Part shown: positions 1 through 8,198 of the stretch, piece by piece
How positions within the stretch are numbered: the first letter of the stretch is position 1
Layout of the letters: every line of letters begins with the position of its first letter
NCBI RefSeq assembly: GCF_000568255.1
Contig: NZ_KK037166.1
Span: 2,958,588 to 2,994,790, forward strand
DNA: 36,203 nt
Source: Kutzneria sp. 744
Lineage (GTDB): Bacteria; Actinomycetota; Actinomycetes; Mycobacteriales; Pseudonocardiaceae
Direction of reading: 5' to 3'
Position numbers and translations under genes: made by a program
Notes under the pieces: generated by a model
What the model saw: only the letters and a program-made list of their open reading frames with translations
The model's database searches: none
What the model was told of the DNA's origin: nothing

Positions 1-1
1 G

Positions 2-1948
2 CCGCAGCAGCTGCTGAGCCCGCCGCGCGCCTTCGTGGGCCGCACGACGGAGCTGGCGCGGCTGGACGAGGCCGGCGCGGTGGTGGTCGTGTCCGGCGCG
101 GGCGGCATCGGCAAGACCTGGCTGGCGCTGCACTGGGCGCACCGCGACGCCCACCGCTTCCCCGACGGGCAGCTGTACGTCAACCTGCGGGGCTTCGACC
201 CGTCTGGACAGCCCGTGAGCCCGGAACGGGCACTGCGCGGGTTCCTGGAGGGCCTCGGCGTGTCGTCCACGGCCGTGCCGAGCGAGGTGGAGTCGCAGGC
301 GGCGCTGTACCGGAGCCTGCTGGCCGGCCGCCGCATGCTGGTGCTGCTGGACAACGCCGCCGATTCCGCGCAGGTGGTGCCGCTGCTTCCCGGCTCGACC
401 AGCACGGTCATCGTGACCAGCCGGGATCAGCTCACGGGCCTCGTCGCCTCGCACGGCGCGCGCCGCCTCACCGTGGACACGCTGCCGCCGCGGGATGCCC
501 GAGCACTGCTGGCCGCGCGCATCGGCGCGGACCGCGTGGCCGCCGAGCGTGACGCCGTGACCGAACTGGTGGACAGCTGCGCCGGCATGCCGCTGGCGCT
601 GAGCATCGTCGCCGGCCGCGCGCAGGCGTACCCCGCGTTCCCGCTCGCGGCGCTGGCCGCCGAGCTGCGTGAGGCCCGGCTCAACGCCTTGGACGAAGAC
701 GACCCACTGGCCAGCGTGCGTGCCGTGCTGTCGTGGTCGACCGACGCCCTCAAGCCGCCGGAGGCGCAGCTGTTCGCGCTGCTCGGGCTCGCGCCGGGGC
801 CGGACATCAGCGCGCAGGCGGCCGACGCGCTGATCGGGGCCGACGCCAGCCGTGCACTCCGCGCGCTGGAACGGGTGTCGCTGGTACAGCAGAACTCGCC
901 GGGCCGCTACCGCATGCACGACCTGGTGCGACTGCACGCCGCCGAGCAGGCCAAGAGCGACCGCGACGCGGCGCTGGACCGCCTGATCGGCTACTACACG
1001 CACGGCGCCTACGCGGTGGAGCGCGCGCTGTTCCCGCACCGCGCGCTGCCGGTGCTCGCGCCCGTGCCAGAGGGACCGATCGCCTACGCGCCGCCGGACG
1101 ACGATGCTGCGTGGGCGTGGTTCCACGCCGAGCACGCGTGCCTGGCCGGCACCGCGCGACTGGCGATGCGGCGCGGCCAGTATGCCGTCGTGTGGCAGCT
1201 GGCCTGGTTCCTGGCGCCGCTGCGTTGGCGGCAGGGCTACCTGGACGACGACTTCGACGGGTGGCGGCTCGCGCTGGCCGCCGCGGAACACATCGACGAC
1301 ACCGCCGTCCGCGCCCACGCCTCGCGCGGGTTGGGCCGCGCCTGCGTGCAGTTCCACCAGATCGACGAGGGCATCGGTCACCTGCAACGGGCGCTGGACC
1401 TGTTGGCCGACACCGATCTCGCGCTCGAACGGGCGATCGTGCACAGCGCCACGGCCAACGCGTACTCCACGGGCCGGCGCTACGCGGAGGCGCTGCCCCA
1501 CGCCCGGCAGGCCCTCGCCCTGCTGGAGCCGCTCGGCCAGCCGGTGCTCACGGCCCAGGCCCGCAGCCAGGTGGGCGAGACCCTGGTCCGGCTGCGCGAG
1601 AACGAGGCCGGCCGGGCGCTGCTGGAGCAGGCGGTCACGGTCTTCCGTGAGCACGGCGACGTGGACAGCGAGGCGATCACGCTGTCCAACATCGCCATCA
1701 GCCTGGACCAGAGCGGCCGACCGGCCGAGGCGCTCGCGCTGTTCGCGACCTGCCGCGGGCTGTACACGACGAGCGGCAACCACTATCACCTGGCCGACAC
1801 GCTGGACCGCAGCGGCGACATCCTGCTGGCGTTCGGGGACATCGACGCCGCGGCCGAGTGCTGGCGGGAGGCGGTCGTGCTGTTCGCCACCACCCACCAG
1901 CGCGAGTTCGCCGAGCGGATCAAGGGCAAGCTGACCGATCTCAGCTGA
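2..1948 (+). CDS. AfsR/SARP-family regulator, NB-ARC and TPR part (5' end outside window)
   Basis: The reading frame is open from the first bases, so the gene starts before the window; the GTG at 35 is an internal codon, because the codons before it (PQQLLSPPRAFVGR) match the linker that joins the N-terminal DNA-binding/BTAD region to the ATPase domain in AfsR-type proteins. Visible are a Walker A loop GAGGIGKT (nt 95-118), a LVLLDN Walker B-like strand, a VTSRDQL stretch and a GMPLAL motif of the NB-ARC (STAND) fold. About 300 C-terminal residues then look like TPR helices (repeated ALxLLEPLGQP, AEALPHARQALALL and AEALALF patterns). Such proteins are cytoplasmic transcription activators of secondary metabolism. 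The BTAD domain is not visible, so assignment to the SARP family is inferred from the ATPase/TPR part. The 3' end overlaps the antiporter gene on the other strand by 8 bp. Confidence 0.88.
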   Translation, partial: PQQLLSPPRAFVGRTTELARLDEAGAVVVVSGAGGIGKTWLALHWAHRDAHRFPDGQLYVNLRGFDPSGQPVSPERALRGFLEGLGVSSTAVPSEVESQAALYRSLLAGRRMLVLLDNAADSAQVVPLLPGSTSTVIVTSRDQLTGLVASHGARRLTVDTLPPRDARALLAARIGADRVAAERDAVTELVDSCAGMPLALSIVAGRAQAYPAFPLAALAAELREARLNALDEDDPLASVRAVLSWSTDALKPPEAQLFALLGLAPGPDISAQAADALIGADASRALRALERVSLVQQNSPGRYRMHDLVRLHAAEQAKSDRDAALDRLIGYYTHGAYAVERALFPHRALPVLAPVPEGPIAYAPPDDDAAWAWFHAEHACLAGTARLAMRRGQYAVVWQLAWFLAPLRWRQGYLDDDFDGWRLALAAAEHIDDTAVRAHASRGLGRACVQFHQIDEGIGHLQRALDLLADTDLALERAIVHSATANAYSTGRRYAEALPHARQALALLEPLGQPVLTAQARSQVGETLVRLRENEAGRALLEQAVTVFREHGDVDSEAITLSNIAISLDQSGRPAEALALFATCRGLYTTSGNHYHLADTLDRSGDILLAFGDIDAAAECWREAVVLFATTHQREFAERIKGKLTDLS

Positions 1949-3194
1949 CCGCCGCCGGTTCGGCCAGCGGCACTCCTCTGCGCAGATCGGCGCGGTCGAG
2001 CCAGCTCAGCACCCAGGTGGTCATGGTGGTGGTGATCAGCGCGACCAGCACCAGCACGGTGAACAGCTCCGAGTTGACGATGCCGGCCGACAGGCCCACG
2101 TTCAGCGCGATCAGCTGCATCAGGCCGCGGGCGTTCATCAGCGCGCCGATCCGGCTGGCCACCGGCCCCGGCTCGCCCAGCGCCCGGGCCGCGGCCCAGC
2201 AGCCGCCGAACTTGCCGCCGATCGCCACCACCACGCAGACCGCGGCGAAGATCAGCAGGGCCGGGTCGGTGAACAGACCGAACTTGGTGTTCAGGCCGGA
2301 GTAGGTGAAGAACAGCGGCACGAACACGATCCGGATCACCGGACCGATGGTCTCCACGACCTTCTCGGACGTCTCGGTGCGCGGCATGGCCATGCCGACG
2401 CAGAACGCCCCGAACACCGCGTACAGGCCGATCTCGCCGGTGAACCAGGCCCCGGCGAACAGCACCGCGACGGTGACCATCAGCCGAACCTCGTTCGACA
2501 GCTTGGGTGTGCCCAGGGCCCAGGCCAGCAGCCGTCGCACCACGGTGGCCATCAGCACGCCGAAGATCACCACGCCGATCACCGCCACCAGCAGCGGCTC
2601 GGCCCGCCCCGAGGACAGCGCCAGCACGAGGGCCAGCAGGATCCAGGCCACCACGTCGTCGATCGCGCCGCAGGCCAGCGCGATGGAGCCGTGCCGGGTG
2701 GCCGAGATGCCGCGCTCGGTGATGATCCGGGCCAGCATCGGGAAGGCGGTGATGGCCAGCGCCACGCCGACGAACAGTGCCGCCACGAACGGGGGCACGC
2801 CGGGCTTGAAGATGTTCACGCTGCCGTTGGCGGCGAAGGTGATGCCCACGCCGAGGGCCAGCGGCCCGACGATGCCGGCGATCGACACGACCGTGGCGGT
2901 GCGGCCCGCCTTGGGCGGCCGGTTGGTCATGAACTCGTGGCCCGCCTGGTACATCAGGCCGACCAGGCCGATCTGGCCGGCCACGTTGAGCACCGGCCGC
3001 AGCGCCTCCGGGAACAGGAATTCCTCCGTGCCCGGGCTGATCAGGCCGAGCAGCGACGGCCCCAGCAGCACGCCGGCGATCATCTCGCCGACCACCGCGG
3101 GCTGGCCCACCTTGCCCATCAGGTAGGAAACCAGCCGGCAGAACAACAGTATGACCACGACCGCGATGAAGAATTTCGACGCGAACTCGCTCAT
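1941..3194 (-). CDS. Cation:proton antiporter, Kef/CPA2 family
   Basis: A 417-residue polytopic membrane protein with about twelve hydrophobic segments, starting MSEFASKFFIAVVVILLFCRLV. Residues such as GQPAVVGEMIAGVLLGPSLLG near the N-terminus and the ACGAIDDVVAWILLA segment with its Asp-Asp pair are typical of the CPA2 (Kef/NapA) fold, where the acidic residues exchange protons for Na+ or K+. The family KTN/TrkA regulatory tail is absent. The start ATG overlaps the P450 stop as ATGA, and a strong GAGGGGGG Shine-Dalgarno lies just upstream, so translation is coupled to the P450. It is the last gene of the four-gene operon; exporting a product, or balancing ions or pH for the redox enzymes, are both possible. 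The ion is not predictable from the sequence alone. Confidence 0.93.
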   Translation of the reverse strand: MSEFASKFFIAVVVILLFCRLVSYLMGKVGQPAVVGEMIAGVLLGPSLLGLISPGTEEFLFPEALRPVLNVAGQIGLVGLMYQAGHEFMTNRPPKAGRTATVVSIAGIVGPLALGVGITFAANGSVNIFKPGVPPFVAALFVGVALAITAFPMLARIITERGISATRHGSIALACGAIDDVVAWILLALVLALSSGRAEPLLVAVIGVVIFGVLMATVVRRLLAWALGTPKLSNEVRLMVTVAVLFAGAWFTGEIGLYAVFGAFCVGMAMPRTETSEKVVETIGPVIRIVFVPLFFTYSGLNTKFGLFTDPALLIFAAVCVVVAIGGKFGGCWAAARALGEPGPVASRIGALMNARGLMQLIALNVGLSAGIVNSELFTVLVLVALITTTMTTWVLSWLDRADLRRGVPLAEPAAVS

Positions 3195-4507
3195 GCTCCC
3201 CCCTCGAAGTAGTTCCCGCACATGCGCCGGCGACGAGCGTCCCAGACCATGTACGTGCCGAGCACCAACTGCGTGAGACTTCTGGTGATGTCCTCGCGAC
3301 GGTCCCGCCGACGCATGCGCGCCAACGGTTCCCGCAGCGAAGTCTCGGTTTTCCGGTCGACCAGCAGGCACGGCCCGCGGTGCGGGATCGACCTGGTGTG
3401 ACTCACCGAGGACGCCAAGGCGAAGCGCCGCAGCACTTCCCGCGCCACCGCCCGCATGCTCACCGGCGCGACCCCGCGGGCCGGGCAGGCCCGGTTGGCG
3501 GTGACGCCGAACGGGATGAAGGTGGTGTCCTTGGGCGACAGGTGTTCCCAGCGGTCCGGGTCGAACTGCTCGGGGCGTTCGAAGCCGCTGTTCTGGTAGG
3601 CCGCGTAGTTGAACAGCAGCACAGATCCACTGTGGACCGTCGTGCCGCTGACCCGGATGTCCTCGGTGGTGATCCGGTGCGCGATGCCGAACAGCGGAAA
3701 CGCCCGCAGCGCCTCGTTGATCACCCGGTCCAGGTAGTCGTCGTCCGCGGGCTCGCGGACCAGCCGGTCCTGCACCTTCTCGTGCTGCGCCACCGCGAGC
3801 AGCAGGTGGGTCATGGCCTCGGACATCTGCACCACGGCCGTGTTGAAGAACGCGCCCTGCAGATACCAGGCCTTCTCGTCCCGGGTGAACAGTTCCGGCA
3901 GCTCGACCGGCACGTCGTCGATGCGCCGCCGCAGGTAGTCGGTGAGCCGGTCGCGGGTGCGCATGTGCCGCAGGCCGGTCGCCTTCAGCGAGGTGACGAC
4001 GTCGTCGGCGTTGGCCACGATCAGGTTGCGAGCGTGTCGTGGGCACGACTCCTGGAACACCAGCTCGTAGTAGACCTCGGCCCAGATCGGCATCATCAGG
4101 TCACGCAGCCGGACTTCGGTCATCTCCTTGCGGGGCAACTCGTCCAGCACTCTGGCCGCGCAGCGCCGGGAGAGCTCCTCGATCTGCGGCTTCGGCACGG
4201 CCAGCACGTGACGGGAGGTGCGCGCGGCCTGGTCGTAGCGGGGACCGGCCTCCAGGTGTTCCTGGTGCACCTGCGGTCCCGGCGCCAGCCAGTACCAGAA
4301 CAGGTCCGACAGGCCCGCGCCCTCGCTGCGGCCATGGGCGGCCGGGCTGGCGTAGAGCTCACGGAAGGCCGCCGCGTCGAACCGCTCGCTCGGCACCGGA
4401 ATGCCCTCTTCCCCGTTCACCCGGGCGAAGATCCGCTCCCGCAACGCGACGACCTTGGCGGTGATCACCGCCTCCACCCCTCGCGAGTCCCGCTCCGGGG
4501 CAGCCAT
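3191..4507 (-). CDS. Cytochrome P450 with atypical I-helix and heme loop
   Basis: A 438-residue P450. The K-helix ExxR is seen in INEALRAFP, followed by a PERF-like FERPEQFDPDRW, and the heme thiolate loop reads FIPFGVTANRACPARG. Two features are odd. The I-helix segment reads GAFFNTAVVQMSEAM, so the usual acid of the acid-alcohol pair (A-G-x-D/E-T) is replaced by Asn. The heme loop has eight residues from Phe to Cys instead of seven and lacks the second conserved Gly. There is also a basic C-terminal tail of about 60 residues beyond the usual end. Start choice is uncertain: the ATG at 4507 overlaps the upstream oxidase by 43 nt and has no clear Shine-Dalgarno, while an in-frame GTG at 4468 would give a GTGA overlap but sits only 2 nt after GGAGG. 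No ferredoxin or reductase gene is near. Oxidation of a small molecule is likely; the substrate is unknown. Confidence 0.9.
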   Translation of the reverse strand: MAAPERDSRGVEAVITAKVVALRERIFARVNGEEGIPVPSERFDAAAFRELYASPAAHGRSEGAGLSDLFWYWLAPGPQVHQEHLEAGPRYDQAARTSRHVLAVPKPQIEELSRRCAARVLDELPRKEMTEVRLRDLMMPIWAEVYYELVFQESCPRHARNLIVANADDVVTSLKATGLRHMRTRDRLTDYLRRRIDDVPVELPELFTRDEKAWYLQGAFFNTAVVQMSEAMTHLLLAVAQHEKVQDRLVREPADDDYLDRVINEALRAFPLFGIAHRITTEDIRVSGTTVHSGSVLLFNYAAYQNSGFERPEQFDPDRWEHLSPKDTTFIPFGVTANRACPARGVAPVSMRAVAREVLRRFALASSVSHTRSIPHRGPCLLVDRKTETSLREPLARMRRRDRREDITRSLTQLVLGTYMVWDARRRRMCGNYFEGGA

Positions 4508-5571
4508 GTGTTGAGTTCATGACTGCCCGAGCGCGGGACACGCGGGCTACGGCGGACCAGGTTGGCGTCGAGCTCGGGGAGGGTCTTGGCGCCGAGCAGG
4601 GCCATCGCCGTGGTCAGCTCCTCCCGGAACTCGTCCAGCACGGCCCGCACCCCGTCGGCGCCGCCGGCGGCCAGTCCCCAGACCGCGGGCCGGCCGATGC
4701 CGACGGCGTCCGCGCCGAGGGCAAGCGCTTTCACCACGTCGATGCCCCGCCGCACGCCGCCGTCCACGATCAACGGCACCCGCCCCCGCACGGCGGCGGC
4801 GATCTCCGGCAGCACGTCGATCGTCGCCGGCACGGTGTCCAGCTGGCGGCCGCCATGGTTGGAAACCATGATCGCGTCCACCCGGTGCTCGACGGCCAGC
4901 GCGGCGTCGGCCGGATGCAGGACTCCCTTGAGCACCAACGGCAACGACGTGAGCTGCCGCAGCCAGGCGATATGCTCCCACGACAGGCCCGCGAACATCT
5001 CGATCGACCGGGCGGTCCCGCTGTCGTCGACCATGTTCTCGCAGCGCAGGCCCTCGGGCAGGTCGTGGAAACCGTTGCGGCGGTCCCGATCCCGGATGCC
5101 GAAGGCCGGCGAGTCGGCGGTGACCACCAGCGCCCGGCAGCCGGCCGACTCCGCCCGCTTCACCAGGTGCTCGGTGAAGGCCAGGTCGGACTGCATGTAC
5201 AGCTGGAACCACAGCGTCGCCCCGGCCCGGGCGATGCGTTCCACGGCCGTGGTCGCCGCCATGGAGACGATCATCACGACACCGCAGGAGGCGGCGGCGC
5301 GAGCCGTCGCCACCTCGCCGTCGACGTGGGCGAGCCGGTGGAAAGCCGTGGGCGACAACACGATCGGCAGCCGACTGCGCATGCCGAGCAGCATCGTCGT
5401 CGGATCCGGCTCGCCCACCGCCCGCAGCACCCGTGGCAGCAGTTCCAGCTCCGAGTACGCGGCGGTGTTCGACCGCAGCGTCGACTCCTCGCCGGCCCCG
5501 CCGGCGAAGAAGTCGTAGTGCGCGTCCGGAAGCCGTTGCCGGGCAAGGGCCTCGAAGTCGGCCGCGCTCAT
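4465..5571 (-). CDS. FMN-dependent alpha-hydroxy-acid oxidase/dehydrogenase
   Basis: A 368-residue TIM-barrel flavoprotein of the glycolate oxidase/lactate oxidase/hydroxymandelate oxidase family. It shows the N-terminal YDFFAGGAG with the active-site Tyr near residue 19, a WFQLYM strand, an FMN-contacting LVLKG Lys, the catalytic SNHGGRQLD (His and Arg), and the phosphate-binding IVDGGVRRG and GIGRP segments. These enzymes oxidise (S)-2-hydroxy acids to 2-oxo acids and pass electrons to O2 (giving H2O2) or another acceptor. The start ATG at 5571 overlaps the FMO stop as ATGA. The last 20 or so residues (after LVRRSPR) look like an extra tail, and their codons overlap the start of the P450 gene. 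Substrate and electron acceptor cannot be decided here. Confidence 0.93.
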   Translation of the reverse strand: MSAADFEALARQRLPDAHYDFFAGGAGEESTLRSNTAAYSELELLPRVLRAVGEPDPTTMLLGMRSRLPIVLSPTAFHRLAHVDGEVATARAAASCGVVMIVSMAATTAVERIARAGATLWFQLYMQSDLAFTEHLVKRAESAGCRALVVTADSPAFGIRDRDRRNGFHDLPEGLRCENMVDDSGTARSIEMFAGLSWEHIAWLRQLTSLPLVLKGVLHPADAALAVEHRVDAIMVSNHGGRQLDTVPATIDVLPEIAAAVRGRVPLIVDGGVRRGIDVVKALALGADAVGIGRPAVWGLAAGGADGVRAVLDEFREELTTAMALLGAKTLPELDANLVRRSPRVPRSGSHELNTWLPRSGTREGWRR

Positions 5572-7118
5572 GTTAGCTGTGCCGCCAAGAACTTGACCAA
5601 CGGCTCCACGTGAGCCGCCGGCTTGTCCCACTCGTTCTCCAGGTTCTCGGCCACATGGTGCTCGCCGAGCTGCTCGCCGCCGCGCCAGTGCCGGATCACC
5701 GGGTGCAGGTAGGCGGCGTCGAAAGCGGCCCCGGCGTCGTTCTGCCTGGTGCGCTTGACCGTGATGTCGAAAGGGTCGACCTTGTCGTGGTCCGGCCCGT
5801 ACTCCAGGGTGACGACGAAGGTGTCCTTGCCCTGCCCGAAGTTCTGGTCGTGCACGAAGCCGACCGGCAGCTCCTCGTAGTAGCGGGCGGTGTCGCCGTC
5901 GGCCACCACCACGTCGCCGATCACGTCGAACTGCTGCCACAGCGCGGAAGAGCGGTTCACGCGAGCCAGGATCGCCGCGGTGATCGCCTCCGGCGTGCCG
6001 GCGTGCTCGGTGCCGGGCCACTCCACGCCGTGGTACTTGCGCTCCAGGATCCGGTGCAGCGCGCGGACTCCGTAGCGGAAGCCGTGGATGAAGCCGCTGG
6101 TGCCGTGCTTGAAGTCGCGCTGCTGGGTGATCGTGCCGGCGAAGTGCAGGCCCGGCACCGAGCTCGACTCGAACTCGCTGGTCTGCTCGGGGAAGCGGTC
6201 GTCGATGACCATCTTCGGCGCGGCCCCGCCGATGTACGGCTCGGCGTCGAAGCGGAAGCCGGTCGCGCAGATCACCCGGTCGTAGTAGATCTCCTTCACG
6301 ATCTCGTCGGCCCGCACGAAGCTGAACGCCACTCGGTAGCCCTGGCCGTCGCGCTCGATCTTCAGCACGGCGCCGTCGAGGATGGCGTTCTGCGACTTGA
6401 GCTGGTAGGTGTCGAGGAAGTTGTTGTTGACAGCCCGCAGATGGCCGACGTAGTGCGTCTTCCAGGCCAGCTTGACGCCGGTGCGGGCGGCCACGTGGAT
6501 CACCGCGGCCGTCGGGATCAGGTTCTCCGCGGTCTCGAACGCGGAGTTGCCGGCGCCGATGATCAGCACCCGCTGGTTGACGAAGTCACGCCGGTCCACC
6601 GACACCGTGGCGTACTGCTCGGCCAGCTCGATGCCCTCGATGGGCGGCACGTTGGGCCGCTGCGCGACGCCGGTGGCCGACACGACCCGGCGGGCCCGGT
6701 AGGTGACGCCGTGCTCGTCGGTGGCGACGAAGTCCCCGTCCCGGTCCACGCTGGTGATCCGCGTGCCGTAGGCGATGCGCAGCTCCGAGGCCTTGGCGAA
6801 GTCCTCCAGGTAGCGCACGTACTCGCGGGCCGGCGGGAAGTACTCGTCGGTGTACCTGGTGAACAGCAGGTCCGGATCGTCGGACAGCACCGAGTTCCAG
6901 TCCATCCGCAGGTTGAACTCCGGGTCGTCGGAGCCGGTGTGGGGCTTGTTGCTGGAGATCAGCGTGCGGTGGCGGGGAAAAACCGTGAACGAGGTGCCCG
7001 CGCCCGGCCCGGCCTCGACGATCAGGTACGCCCGGCCGGCTTCCTTGAGGTGGCGGCCCATCTGCAGGCCCGCGGGCCCGGCGCCGATGACCAGGTAGTC
7101 GAGGATCTCGTCGGACAC
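5568..7118 (-). CDS. FAD-dependent monooxygenase (flavin-containing monooxygenase-like)
   Basis: The GTG at 7118 is chosen because a GGAGG Shine-Dalgarno lies 7 nt upstream; it gives 516 residues. An FAD-binding GAGPAG is at residues 12-17 after a YLVI strand, an SATGV motif at about 147-151, a second Rossmann motif for NADPH (GAGNSAFETAENL, from about 188), and a late CATGF motif. That two-Rossmann order is typical of flavin-containing/N-hydroxylating monooxygenases. About 130 C-terminal residues with a distinctive acidic, beta-rich sequence follow the core. It is the first gene of the operon and is transcribed away from the MarR-GNAT regulator, with a 222-bp shared spacer. It probably oxygenates a nucleophilic N, S or carbonyl centre of a small molecule; the substrate is unknown. 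Confidence 0.9.
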   Translation of the reverse strand: MSDEILDYLVIGAGPAGLQMGRHLKEAGRAYLIVEAGPGAGTSFTVFPRHRTLISSNKPHTGSDDPEFNLRMDWNSVLSDDPDLLFTRYTDEYFPPAREYVRYLEDFAKASELRIAYGTRITSVDRDGDFVATDEHGVTYRARRVVSATGVAQRPNVPPIEGIELAEQYATVSVDRRDFVNQRVLIIGAGNSAFETAENLIPTAAVIHVAARTGVKLAWKTHYVGHLRAVNNNFLDTYQLKSQNAILDGAVLKIERDGQGYRVAFSFVRADEIVKEIYYDRVICATGFRFDAEPYIGGAAPKMVIDDRFPEQTSEFESSSVPGLHFAGTITQQRDFKHGTSGFIHGFRYGVRALHRILERKYHGVEWPGTEHAGTPEAITAAILARVNRSSALWQQFDVIGDVVVADGDTARYYEELPVGFVHDQNFGQGKDTFVVTLEYGPDHDKVDPFDITVKRTRQNDAGAAFDAAYLHPVIRHWRGGEQLGEHHVAENLENEWDKPAAHVEPLVKFLAAQLT

Positions 7119-7322
7119 GGTCGTGCCTCCACAGGGACTCGGGCGGCGGCCAGCCCGCGCAGCCTGACCCCCGTTGTTCAAAAAAAGATCAGAGAAACGG
7201 CCGCCGTGTCCGGAAGTTGGCCCAATTCCCCGGTGGCAAACCGGTTTCACGGTTGACAGGTGTTCACATGTTGGGACATGGCGGGCCGATTTTCCAACGT
7301 TGACCGGCATGCCCGGTACTGC

Positions 7323-7341
7323 CTGACTAGAGTCAGAGAAA
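7323..7341 (+). promoter_or_regulatory. Probable promoter/operator of the MarR-GNAT gene
   Basis: A perfect inverted repeat CTGAC-TAGA-GTCAG (7323-7336) covers a TAGAGT -10 box (7328-7333), which ends 7 nt before the ATG at 7341. The position suits autorepression by the encoded MarR protein and a leaderless transcript. Binding is inferred, not shown. Confidence 0.5.
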
Positions 7342-8198
7342 TGGACGCAGGTGTGGTGGCGACGGTCCGGCGGTTCAGCCGCACGGTCACACAGCGGTTC
7401 GGCGCGCTCAACGAGCACTACCTCGGTGGCGCGCGACCGCTGGGCGAAGCGCGGCTGCTGTGGGAGATCGGTGACGGCCGTGACCTCCGGACGCTGCGCG
7501 CGACGCTGGGTCTGGACTCCGGCTACCTGAGCCGGCTGCTGCGCTCGTTGGAGGCCGACGGTCTCGTGACCGTGCAGGCCGACGCCGCCGACCGCCGGGT
7601 GCGAGTGGCCCGCCTGACCACCGCCGGCAAGCGCGAGCGGCGCGCCCTGGACCGCCGCAGCGACGGCGTCGCCGAGGCTGTCCTGGCCCCGCTGTCTCCG
7701 CGCCAGCGGGAACGCCTCGTGGCCGCGATGGCCGAAGTGTCGCAGTTGCTACGCGTCGGGATGGTCGAGGTCGAGGCCGTCGACCCCGGCCATCCCGACG
7801 TGCTGCCCTGCTTCCAGGCCTACTTCGCCGACCTTGCCGTGTTGTTCGAGGACGGCTTCTCGCCGGACGCCGTCCTCCAGCCGGCGATCGAGGTCGTGCT
7901 GCTGGCCCGGCTCGGTGAGGCAACCGTTGGCTGCGTTGCCTTGTACGAGCCGGAGCCTGGTGTGTGGGAGTTGAAGCGCATGTGGGTGGACTCCTCCGCC
8001 CGTGGGCTCGGCCTCGGCCGGCGGCTACTCGCCGAGGCGGAAGCCCTTGCGCGGCAACGAGGTGCTTCGGCGATGCGGCTGGACACGAACCGGTCGCTGA
8101 CCGGGGCCATCGCGCTGTACCGGTCGGCCGGGTTCGAGGAGGTGCCGCCGTTCAACGCCGAGCCGCACGCCCATCACTGGTTCCACAAGGCTTTGTAG
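7341..8198 (+). CDS. MarR-GNAT fusion: winged-helix regulator with acetyltransferase domain
   Basis: A 285-residue protein. Residues about 1-140 form a MarR winged helix: LRATLGLDSGYLSRLLRSLEADGLVTV is the recognition-helix region and DRRVRVARLT the wing. Residues about 140-285 form a GNAT domain with the acetyl-CoA loop RGLGLGRRLLAEAE and a C-terminal AIALYRSAGF. MarR-GNAT fusions are a known bacterial family; the ligand or acetyl acceptor is not known here. The ATG at 7341 is preferred over the longer frame from 7260, because a -10 box and an inverted repeat end just before it. The gene lies divergent to the FMO-oxidase-P450-antiporter operon and is its most likely regulator. Its last 25 bp overlap the end of the opposing ribosomal protection gene. 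Confidence 0.9.
   Translation: MDAGVVATVRRFSRTVTQRFGALNEHYLGGARPLGEARLLWEIGDGRDLRTLRATLGLDSGYLSRLLRSLEADGLVTVQADAADRRVRVARLTTAGKRERRALDRRSDGVAEAVLAPLSPRQRERLVAAMAEVSQLLRVGMVEVEAVDPGHPDVLPCFQAYFADLAVLFEDGFSPDAVLQPAIEVVLLARLGEATVGCVALYEPEPGVWELKRMWVDSSARGLGLGRRLLAEAEALARQRGASAMRLDTNRSLTGAIALYRSAGFEEVPPFNAEPHAHHWFHKAL

Noticed and set aside
4483-4520. Possible fourth copy of the extragenic repeat at the oxidase/P450 junction
   Set aside because: Only GCGAGTCCCGCTC (13 nt) matches copy A exactly; such matches can arise by chance in this composition, and the rest is weak.
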